NCBI RefSeq assembly: GCF_051106095.1
Contig: NC_135791.1
Coordinates: 6,396,501-6,460,500 of the forward strand
Reading direction: 5' to 3'
From: Pogona vitticeps
Taxonomy: Eukaryota > Chordata > Lepidosauria > Squamata > Agamidae
Length of the DNA: 64,000 bases
Within the stretch, counting starts at the first letter, position 1. Each line of letters begins with the position of its first letter. Made by a program: the position numbers and the translations under genes. Positions 10,701 to 22,700 of the stretch are shown one piece after another. The notes under the pieces were generated by a model that ran no database searches, was not told where the DNA came from, and saw only the letters and a list, made by a program, of their open reading frames with translations.

Positions 10701-13700
10701 ATGGGGTCATGAAGAGTCGGACACGACTGAACAACTAAACAACAACAACTTTTCATTTGTTAATCCACTTAGAAGACAAAGGCCAGAATCCTGTTGAGTT
10801 CTATTTTATACCATAAGGGCAAATATAAAAGTTGCAATGGCTAACTGAAGCTAATTCACATGACCAAGCACACAAAACAGCACATCACTAATCAGTTTCG
10901 TTTCAAACAGCTGTTGCAATCTCTGGATTTTTGTTTCATGGGCTAGTGAAAAACCCAACAAAATTCTGGCCACTGTGTGTTGAAACACCTGACAGCCCAA
11001 GTGGAGGGTGTTACATATTAAATTGATGGCAATCATAAGTAACTTCTCTATCAATCCCTTACAATTTATTTCACTTAGGAGGGAAATGGGGGGGGGGAGA
11101 GACAACTTGGGGCACCCTGACACATTCCACAGCTCAAGTGTGAAATACACCTACCTCAGCATGACTGATCATCTAGCGCACCCCACAACAGGATAGAGTG
11201 GACGAGTTTGTTCTCTGATTTTGCTCGCTCAAAAGCTTGTGTAAAAGGAAGGTAGGAAACCTAGAAGCAGAAGAAGCAAAGAAGACACAGAAATCAAAGC
11301 AAGCCAGAGAATTCAGATGATGCTTGACAGAGTGGCCACTTAAAATCATCGAAAAGCAGAGAACTGCATAGGCCGATAAAAAAATGAGAATTTCTGTTTG
11401 TAACTGAAACCTAATTAAAAGGCATGTGACACAAGCACTGACTCTACTGTTGACTCTACAGTCCAGATCTCCCTCCGTACGGTTCTCTGTCTTTAAATTA
11501 AACTGGGTGACCCTTCAAATGCAGGACACCTTCAAAAAGGGGGACTATTCTCTACCAGCCCTTCATGTGGAGGACTGTCTTCTGTAGAAGGTGGCATTTT
11601 GCCACCCAACACTTGATATATTTACACATTGCACAGTGCTGCTGCTCTCCTCTTACCCCCAAGTGAAAGTCCTGGGCCCGGCAGAGCCCAGGAGGCCCCT
11701 AAACCATGTCAGGCAGAGGCCCTCTTACAGTGGTGGCAAACAAAATGAGAGTGAAGGACCACAACACCTGCACAGACTGCAACCACTGGCCTATGTGTCT
11801 CTGCTGATAAGGAAACCACTGCACTGAGAGTACTGCTCGTCCTGCTCTTCTTAGAGCAACAAAATGCTCTTAGAAACCTCGCTTCTCTTGCTTCATTCAA
11901 AACGACCCCAGAGATTCCTGGGAAAGCGAAGGATGGATGATGTACCACTTAAAGAGTTTCACGGTACCAAAGGGAGCTCGGCTTGGTCTCACACTTCCTC
12001 TGTCGTCTGACAGTGTTGTCGGCTGGGGGATCATGGGAGCTGTCATCTAAACCTGTAAAATTTCCAGTCTCTCGAACTGGAATACTTTGTCGCTTTCACA
12101 GCCACCAGATCGAACAAGGATAGCTCCTGGCGTTAGCCCTTTCTCATCAAAGCACGGACATAATAATGTAACCGTCACAGACATGCTTCTAAAGGGAAGT
12201 CAAGGACTCTCGTTTCATACTTTCTTAAAGGGATACATGGCCACTTCCAGTTTGCTGACTGCCTCTTCCCAGCTTATTTCTCCCTGCCAGGCGATGTCTT
12301 CAAAGATGAACTGAATGGGTTCCCCTTCTCTGCTGTCAATCACATTCCCGTTTTCATCATGAATCACGGAAGGGATGGACGGCCCCAGAGATTCTAGCTC
12401 CATCTGTAGGACAAGAAGAAGACAAAGCACTTAACTCAGTAAGCACCAGTGACTTCTGCATTTCCTGGTAAACAATGGAAATGGAATAGAAAGAAGATCA
12501 TCCTAAAACAGCTTTTGCTACAGACCTGAGGTAAGTATCCTATATCCACCTCCATGTTGCTGCTCTCAAGGGCTCCGTAGAGCCACTCCATGTCCACATT
12601 GAGAGACCTAATGGGGAAAACCAGTGCTATCAGAAACAGCAGTTCCATGCGCAACGAAAACTGGGGTTGCCGCTCCTTCTGTAAGCGCTGTGCTTCTAGT
12701 TAGGCAAGGCAGCTTTGAGAAGCCACGAATGGCCTCCTCATGGGTATCTATGAGGGGGGTCAGAGTTAAAACAGACTCTGGATTATGGGTGATCTGTAGG
12801 AGCTCTGATGTTCCTGGGGCCACAATGAATACCTGAAAGCTTGCAAACTCTGTGTCATTCTGCTGCAATGTAAAAAAAGAGGGTCTAACAGTAAAGTGAG
12901 ACAACCAACCTGAGAAAGAGAAGAAAAACAACACCAACCTCCTTTCAAGAGAAATAAAGCAGGTCACAACACCACACCACAAAGAAGACAGAGTAAACAG
13001 AATCCATTCACAGCTGCCCTAACGTCTACTGAAATAACTAGGTTTTTTTTTTTGGCTTGCATGAAAGGTCCTGAAGCCAGTAGATTTCTAGGCTAACTTG
13101 CAAAAACTCAGCTGGTGTGCAAGCACTGAATAGGGCTAAGTGCATTGGCAGGTGTCTAAGGAAAGAGAGTGCCTTTCAATTTGAAGCCTGTTAAGAATAA
13201 TAACCTAAGTCACATCTGGTTCGACAAACAGACAATATCAAGGACACTGATTTTAAAAGCTTAGATTCTAGGCTTAAAATAAAAGAATACAAAATCCAGT
13301 CAAAGTCTTAGGTTCACACATTTTACACAAAAAGCCATTTAACTCAGTAGACACTAGAAGTGGGAGAAACTTACCTGTTGTTAGGGACAAATAGCTTGAA
13401 TTCTCGAACGTGGGAGGAATCCTTGGAGAGAACAATGTAGCCTGTAAACTGAGCAGGTGAAAACCAGAATGGGAAATCTGGGGGTTCGTTCAGTTGGAAC
13501 TCTGCATGGATCCTGAAACAAAAGACAGCTATCAAGCAAGGCACAAAAACAGAAGCACAACGGGGCAGGGTTGTGGAGGGACTCTGACAACTTTGTTAGC
13601 TAGCTCAGAGGCCTTTTCTTTGGGTAAGGGAGCAAGGCTGGAAGCAGAAAAAACAGAATCCTACACAGGACCATATTCCAGAGCAGGGCTTTGAAAAGGT

Positions 13701-16700
13701 ACTTCTTGAATTACAATATAACCAATCTCTTAGGTAGCAGAATCATTAGCTTTGCTGACTGGGGAATTCTGGAGCTGTTCTCCAGGGTGGGGGGGGGAAT
13801 CCTAATATTTTCAAGCAGGATTGAGGAGTCCCACGCAGCTCTCAGCCATAAGTTACACTTTCTCAGCTGCTAAGAATCACACATTCTCCACCAGGACCAA
13901 ACTATTCAATTCATCTTCCTTGTGTTCTCTGCAGTCCTCTCCATCCCTCCATCAGGCCCTTAGTCATCCCTTTTCGCCCATACCAATTCTGACCTACGAA
14001 AAAGACACACCAAGGCTGCTGCACCAAAAGTGCTTTTTGCACAGATGCACACAGACCCGGAGATACAAACACAGTCCAAGTGTCAGTCCTTTCCTCGGAG
14101 GGTACTTTACCTGAAAGCAATCTTATAGTAGAAATCAGCAACAGCTTGGATGCAGGCTACGGTTCCTTGAGGAGCAAAGCGAGTTTTCACAAAAGGCCGG
14201 GGGTGGAACATACTCAAGAGTTTGTGAATTAAAATCTGCAGAAAAGAGCAGAAGGTAGCAGTGAAAATGTGTCTGGGAACGTAAGGATCAAATTCCAAGC
14301 TCAGGTTTGATCAGCAACATCTTGGATCTGACCAGAAAAGATTGTCTTCCCTGTTTCCTTGGTCTCCTTCAGTAATTTACAACCTTCATCATCCCAAGCA
14401 CTACATTTGATCTTAGCCAAAAGGCCGAGAAGCAGTTGTGATCACAACAGGGTGTTCCCGGTCTTTAATATGTCACATTCAATAAAATCACCAGCCTTCT
14501 TTACTTGCCTGGTGCTGAAGACTATTTTAAAAACTGTCCGTACAATGTCCTTTGGACAAATGAAACATGCTCTCTACTTCATGCCATTTATTATGATGAG
14601 TATCAGTTTTAAAAAAAGCAAACTTCTTACCTCTTTGCCTTTGGGAGCCGGAGGGTAAAAGCGATTGTTGGGAAGATACCCTGTAAAGATGTTGAGTTCA
14701 CTAGGAATGACCCACCAAGGATCACCCAGTTCCACCTTGTTCTTTGGCGGAAGGAAAGCCTTGAATTGCCGGGCAAACATCACACTCACAGGAGATGCTG
14801 GAGCCGTCCAGTTGCGAAGCCCAGAAAGGGCAAGGTGAGAAACCTGAAAAGACAGACGGGCTCTCTAAGAAACTGATCTTGTTGTCATGCCGGGTGGGGG
14901 TGGGGGTTTAAAATGGATTTTTGTACCTTACTGCTTTGAATGTATTTTGGTGTTGTTTATGGTGGATTTTTGCATTGTATTCATTGATCCTTTTAGTACT
15001 GTATACTCATTGTTATTAACTTAAATACAGTTGTGCCTGTTTAACGATGAATCCGCTTAACATTGACGTTTTTGCGATCGCAAAACAATGGTTTAAATGG
15101 AGGTTTTTCGCTGTGCGATGGTCGCTTCCCTACTTCGGGAACCAATTTTTGCTTTACGACGATCAGCAAACAGCTGATCGTCGGGTTTCAAAATGGATGC
15201 CGGCTGAAGAAAATGGCCCCCCTCTGCTTTTAGGACTGAATTTTCACACTACAGGCACCAGAAAATGGCCGCCCTATGGAGGATCTTTGCTGGACGAGCA
15301 GGTATTCAGCCCATTGGAATGCATTGAATGGTTTTCAATGCATTTCAATGGGGTTTTTTATTTCGTTTGACGACGTTTTCTCTCTACAGCGATTTCGCTG
15401 GAACAAATTAACGTCATCAAGCAAAGCACCACTGTACTGTATTTCAGCTGCTGCAAGACACTTTGGGTACTTTTTAAAGGAGAAAAGTGGGTTAAAGTTA
15501 GTTTGAATGAATGAATGAATGAATGAACGAATGAACGAACGAACGAACGAACGAACGAACGAACGAATCGATCCGTCCATTACAGGTAAGCTTTATTCCT
15601 CACAGACTGGATCCGGCGTTTGTACTGAGCTACTTTTACGAGGCCATCTTAAATTCTTCTTCTGTATTCCCCGGTAGGGTAATATCAATGAATCAAAACT
15701 CAAGTCTGCCTTTGCTTCACTCTTGATTCAAACTGATTCTCTTGCACCACATCATCTTTCATCAAACTAGTTCCAGTGCTCATTCGATGCCAAACTCACA
15801 CCAAGGAAGCCGTCCTTGCTTTTTGTCATGGTTTCCATCAGCAGGGGCTGGAATCTGGCCAAGACTGAGATGGTTTCTCCACTGGGATCCAGCACCTCTT
15901 CCTCCTCAGCGCTAGCAGCCGGAACAATGCCTGAACAGGGCAAAGGAAACAACAGGAAAGTATGTATGAATGAGTTTGCTATTAACACAATATCAGCAGG
16001 AAGCTGGTACAAATTCTACCTTTTAATGAGAGATTGCACAAAACTTTATTAAGGAAAAACCTCCTGGGGCTTCCAGATTGAGTTCTTTCACAACGCAATT
16101 GTCTTGTTTGATTTACATATTTTTGAGGGTTAGGTGTATGTGCTCAAACAGATCTCCTTTAATTTGTAAGCATGCCTGTTTATCTTAGCATAAGCTCGTC
16201 TCACTCTACATGGTAGAAGTAGCTTGGTTTTGTTTCATGAATGGTCATCAGCAGGGGAACATAGACCTCGCTGAAAGAATCATTTGCCTGAAAGGAAAAC
16301 GTAATAGCAAGAAACACACTTCCCCCCCCACACACACACACACAGAAGGAGGAAAAGAAAGAGCAGCTGCATAATGCCTTTTGTCTGATGGTGTGAGAAA
16401 ACCATCATCTAGAAGTACCTGGTGAATTCATTACAGCAGCTGTAGAATGATATAGAAGAAATGAAATTTACTTCATGGACGTTTTTTATTTCTTCTTCTT
16501 CTTTCTATAGCATCTTCTCTTTACAAAAGAGGAGAGTTCAGATTCAAAAGATTTACACAATGATATGGGCTAGGCTGAAGTCTTACAGAAAGAAGCCGAC
16601 CCATCCTGACCAATTGTCAGAGCTTGGAAAAAATTAATTTTTTGAATGACAGCCCCCAAAATCTCCCAGCCAGTGTTGCTTAGAGAATTCTTCGAAAATT

Positions 16701-19700
16701 CTGAGAATTGTAGTCCAGAAGATAATTTTTCCATGCTCTGCCTCTTATCTCAACTCTTTCAGGAATAATTCCACTTCTGCCGCAAGCTGTGATTTCCCCC
16801 ACTTTATCCTTCCAGACCTGTCATCAATGACTTCAGCTACCCGATACTGAAACGGCCTCCTTTCTATTTAATTAAAAAGTGTCGGAAACTGCTAGTCACC
16901 ATACAATAGATAGAAATAATACATGCTATACTGCCAGGTGTGGAGTCTAAAGATAAGAGACTTTAGGAAGAAAAGCAAAAGAGTGCCAAAGGGAGAGGTG
17001 AATCCACGAGGGAAAGAAAAAAGAGAGGATGATGGGCAACCAATGCAGAACGATGGAAGCGTCTCTCTCTGGCCCATACGGCTGGCACCTGCTGCTTGAA
17101 TCCAAGAGGGATCTCCCCCGCCTCACCAGCTAAGGTGCAGAAGGCGGATAGACTCAGAGAGGACAGATGGTTCACAGAACAACGCAGGCACTCTTGAGAT
17201 AGGGGCTGGAAAGATCTGAGCACAAGTGGGTTGCCTTTCTGCTCTCTCGTACATCCACTCTGCAATGCAAGGCCATCTGTGTTGACTCACCGTGACAAAA
17301 TCAGGCAGAAATGGGTTGAGCAGCAGAACGTGTTATTTGTGAGTTGAGAGCCGTGCTTTGTCTTTTCTCAAAAAGCACCCAAAGACCTGAACCTGTTCAG
17401 CCCACCTGCCATATGGGATTCTGTGAACTGGCCCTTAACCTGACAAGAAAAGTCTACAAAGAGACACAGGTAAGTAGTTCTACCTCCATGCACCAGGGGG
17501 CAGCAAGAGATCGCCAACAACCGACTTGTACTGTCTTGCATTTCTCTTTGAAGGGTCTCCAAAAACACAGTATATGCTCTCAGCTTGATCGTGCAAAGTG
17601 CACACAGTACCCATAAAGCTATTACAGTACTATGCATCTTGGCCATATTCCAAGGGGATATGATGGGGTTAAGCAGAGTTTATGGACTGCTTCCAGTCCC
17701 TCCTCTTCATTTGAAACAGTGCTGCACAACCATGTTATCTCGCACCAGACTGAAACAGGAGGCACAGGACTTATCTAGCTGGAAGCCTTTCGGAGTGTGT
17801 CGTACACGGTGCTGTGAAGGTGTTCTGGGGCAAGGACACGGTCAAAGGCAAGGCGACCAGTCTGCCAAGAGGGCACCAGCCCACAAACTGGGGAGCATCT
17901 GGTGCCTTTTGCTAAGCTGCAGCAAAAGGCACCTTCCCTCCCATGGCCATTTTTTGCAAGTCCTGTGAAGCCCTCCCAATCCTGGGGTGGGGAGTCCAGC
18001 TCCTGGAGCCCTCCAGAAAGCAGGTATTTTACATAACATAGGGTGGGAGGGCTCCCTCCACCCACCTCCTTTGAAACGCAAAAGAAACCAGGGATGAAAA
18101 GGAAGAAGCATGGACAGAGTTCCCACTCCAGTCCTCTGAAGATGCCCAGCCACAGAGACTGGCGAAACGTCAGGAAGAACGACCTTCAGAACACGGCCAA
18201 AGAGCCCGAAAAACCCACAACAACCTCCATCTCGCCTGCAGGTCCTCTGGAAGGCGTTCCCAAGATACCTGTTCCAGGGCAGCCTCAAACAGGGGACAAA
18301 CAAGGGGAGGCCAAGGAATGGGGGACCCAGAAGGAGGGCACAGGGGCAGTTGGGAAGTGGGACCAGCTGGGAGCAAAGAAATAAAGAGGAGGAAAACGAG
18401 GGGGGACTGGCCGGAGGCCCTGGAGAAACAGCCACTTGTCTGCGTCCTGGAGGAGGAAGAGGCGCCCTGGACCAGGGGTGGGAGGTGGGACAAGGTTTAC
18501 CCGAGGCCGAGAGCTGGTGAACTGGGCACTGCACCCCACCGTGCCTGGACCACAGAGAGAAGGCTGTGCAGACACCCCTGCACTCTACAGCCAGAGAGTC
18601 CCACCTTGACTGAGAAGCTATACCGGAGGTGACACAGCCGACACCAACGGTTGGGGCAGCTGACTGAGGAGCGGGAGGAGCAGCTGCCCGCAGGAGGGCA
18701 AGTGTCCGTCCAGGCCCACCGGCTGTCCTTGGAGAGTGCTCGGCCACTGGGGCTATCACTTCGACTCGGGCCCAGCTGGGGAGTACTAAGGACATGGGAC
18801 CCGTTAGCGTAATCAGGGAACAAAACAGGGTGGGAGGACCTTTGGGTCTGGTTGAGTGGCAAGATCATCCTGTTGCCCCTCTTTTCCTGCAGAATCAACA
18901 GAACCCCAGTGGAGGATTTGGCCCTCCTGCCCCACAACCGGGAAGGGGTAGCAGCGATCAGAGCGAGCATTTTGATTGTGTTGGGTTTTTTAAAATTACG
19001 TATTATGTTATTTCCCAAGATGGCTTGCTACAGGTTCTGGGGGGCAAAAATTTGGACACTAGGTCTACCAAAGTCGTCTGTTCCTGCCTTCGGCTGGAAA
19101 GTTCTCAGTGCCCCTGCAGATGCTGCCATGGATCTTTTTGGTGCAAGCGCGGAGGATGAGATGTATTCATAGGTCCTCATACTCATGGAAGGAAACCAGC
19201 TGTGAAGCCTAGCAAACCAACCATAATTTTGCAATCAGCATTATCCATTCTGCAGATGTGCAGAGGATAAAACGGAGGCCAAATCTTCCCCCAGACACTG
19301 ACTGTGAAAGCAACCAGATGCATTAGAGCAAGAATCATCAGGAGAGAAAGCAACCGACAGGAGCAAGAGCTGCAATTTCCATATGCAAAAGGAATTCTTG
19401 AGATCAGAGCAACCTGCCTGTATCTTGCCACCAGCAGTTCTCGGGTCACATTACCGCAGAGCTGTATCTCCTGCATTCAGCCAGTCCGAATCCCTTCTAA
19501 GCCCCTGACAAAGCCAATGTGTGCAGTTTCGCAAGCTTGACAATGGGAACCGCAGATTTAGAAAAACTGCCCTTTTGTGAGAGTGGCGTCCGGTGCATAA
19601 GCCTTTTGAAAAACACAAAGGCTTAGCACCCTGTCGTTTGTGTAAATCAGCTCAGGATTTGAGCAAAGAGAATTAAAACAAGTGAAATTGTGTGGTGCAG

Positions 19701-22700
19701 GCAGGACAGATGGACACACACTTCAGCTTTTAGGTACTTATAGCATAGGCTGCCCATGAAGCATTTCCAAGAAATGACCAAGAGGCAGGTCATCCACATG
19801 TCCAAAGGGACCGGCAAGAGGGCAGCTTTTTTAAAAGAGTCCCCCGCAGAAAACCTGGGCCTTAGGTAGGCCACCTGGTAGCCCATGCTCCTTCACGCAG
19901 CTGCATGGGCTGCAAACTGGTCCCTAGACAGCTGCTCCAGAAGAAATGCAGAACAGGTCCTGCAATGCCCTATATGATGCCTCCATGCCGTCATCCATCC
20001 TTCATTTAAATGAGAAAAACATTAAAACTAGGCTGACAGTCATGCACGCAGTTATCGTGGTCCACACACTGTAATGCTTATCCATCATGACTCAATTAGG
20101 GAAAATGTTTTTATCATTATCAAAAAAAAACCTGTTTTTTTTAATCATTGTGAGTCATTTTTCAAGAAGCTTTGTACTAAAATGATCACTTTTTTCCAGC
20201 AGCATTTGTGAAATATCATCCTATTTTGCACTGAATTCTATAAACAAAAGACAGAAGACAAAATAACCAGAAACAGCTAAAAGAAAGCAGTCTGTACTAT
20301 GGGTAATGATCATGAAGAATTACTATGACACACTCATTGGCAGAAAAGTATTCATGAGGAGGGTCTGTTAAGAAATCATATCATAAGCGTAAATACCATA
20401 AACTCATGCTATAAACTTGAGTGAATTATCAGGCAGAAATAAGTGGATTGTTGTGACTCACAAAATCAATAAATGGAAAACACAAGACTTACAAAATCAC
20501 TATGTTCCAGTGTCTTCACTCAATATGTCATTTCCCCTGTTATTACTGCAGTTTCTAGGCTATTCTTCAATGGGAACAATATTTCTTTGTATGCATGGCT
20601 ATCTCTACCTGAGATGCTGAGCACAGAAAAGTCAGTCATTTCTTCCATGACAAATTGTAATTTTCTCTTAGAAAGAGGGAAGACCGAGTTTAGTGGGTTC
20701 TTAAATTTTCTTATTTCTTTTAATGAATAATAAACTTCACTCCCCAGAATACAATGGAACAAACATTTGTTATGGGCAGGCAGGACGTTCATATGCAGTC
20801 CTATGGCTAACTCTGCACCAGCGGATAGAGCTAATACAGTCAGGCCACTGTATCCCATGGCGGCAGGCAAGGGATATTGTAACTCAGCTTTGCTGGTGCT
20901 CAACAGTCTCAAAGGTTCCTCCCTGGACTGTCAAGTCAAGATCATCAGCATAGATGAAACTCTTGGAGTCTGGGGATGTTGACTGATCATTTCTTCAAAT
21001 GTTAAAAGATTATGATTCCAGGATGCTACTAGGTGGGAGACCATTCCTTTGATTTCTCCAGTGGCTGTGACTCCCTTGAAATTCAAGATGTGCCCATGAA
21101 GGCCTTAGTTCAGCAATCAACTGGATTAGAAATTCCCTTTAAATCTGGGAAAACTACTAGAGCCAGCCTCACTCTCATATTCCTAGGTATTACCTGCAGT
21201 AGAGGTGGGGAACTCGGGCCTTGGAGCCAAGCTGTTTTTCCTGGGGTCCCAATCCGCTTGCACACTCTTTCACTGTGCAGAATTTTCTTTACCTTATGCC
21301 AGACTTCCTTTTCTTCTTGCTAGGACAGTATTGTTACGGCTTTTTTCACTTTGTAGATGTTGTTGAACTCCAGTTCCCCATCAGCCCTAGCCACCTTGCC
21401 AATGGTGAGGGAGCAGGATCACCCCGATTTTAAATGTCGAGTCATCTCATGAGTCATGCATTGACACAAGAACCATGCGGTGGAAAAACAAGGTAAAATG
21501 TTTTGAATACACTCTACAGAATTTTGGCAACATTACACTGACGTGGGTGATGTTCCTCGAACAGAAATGTCCTATTGCTTTGCTAATAGAACCATTATAG
21601 CAAGAGTGTAGTTCACGTTAATTCAGTGTAATTTTCGTTTGAATAAAATACTGGGAAGTCATTCTCTGCTTGCCAGGGAAATTGATGACAAAGGAAGCCT
21701 GAGACGGTTTCAGAGATTCCAGTCTTCCTGGGATGGAGTATAAGCTCTTTTCCTTTTCGGAGCAGAGACTGCTCCCCAGGGAAAAAAACCAGCCCATATC
21801 AGGAGTAATCTGGACAAACTAGACAGGGCATACTTGAAAAGAAGAAGAAGGTGGGAGGAGAAGGAGGACAGCCCTCTGGGAGCAACGCTTACGAGACATC
21901 AGTGTATGTAAGGAACAAAAGGCCTACCAGTTAGCTTCTCTGCAATTGGCTTGAACTCCTCTGGACTGATGAACAGGTCGTTGTTAGTATCCAAGGAAGA
22001 GAAGAGGAAAAGGCCTTCGTTTCCCAGAGATTTCAGGGCCGTCTCCTGGTTGAAAGAGAAGAGAGATCTTTATATATACACGTCAATGAACTAATGCAAG
22101 GCATGTCCTAACAGTGACATGCCTTGCATTACTGAGGATGTAAAATTTAATTTGGTGTTCATCTTGGTAGGCAGACATTTCCTTCACTGGACAGAGGCAA
22201 TGGGCTCAGCGTCAAAGTAGTCACAGTCTGACGATCCTGTGGTTGGACCTCATAGGGAGGTGTCCCCCCCCCTTCTCATCTTAAAGCAACCCCTGAACTG
22301 GGAAGGGGAAGAGTCCATTTTGATTGATCAGTTGGGCTAAGGGGGAAAGTGTTTCATTATTTTCCAGATCTAAAGCCCTCCCTGAAATTACCAGCTGCTG
22401 ATCATTTTGAAATTTGCAATTATCAGCTGAAAAAAATGGCTGGAATACCTTTCTTCTCTTGCCCTGAGGAAGGGAGAGAGATCCCCGACTGAACAAAGTA
22501 TTTCTTACTTTGTTGAGGGATGATATCATGGGCAGGGAGATCTAGATCAGGAAAACAGGGACTGGAGGAAAGAGTTAAAATCCGTCTGTCAGTATCCTGT
22601 TGCGCAGTTCCCTCTGCACAATGGGAATAATATCATCGTCAATGACAGCATGCTCCTGATTAAAGAGTTCTTGTTTCAGTTTTGGGATGTTCATGATTTG

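Larger units (their letters stand above)
15931..21927 (-). other. SELENON intron 2
   Basis: Six kilobases holding a palindromic MITE, the GC-rich block and the LINE RT fragment listed separately. I see no additional exon; the primate Alu-derived exon has no counterpart. Confidence 0.8.

Noticed and set aside
17842-18795. 317-codon open frame on the minus strand as a gene
   Set aside because: GC-rich, low-complexity translation, no domain, overlaps a repeat with the hammerhead-like motif, and other frames are open too. More likely a composition effect.
20520-20912. 130-codon minus frame as a host gene
   Set aside because: It continues a decayed LINE reverse transcriptase fragment in a shifted frame.
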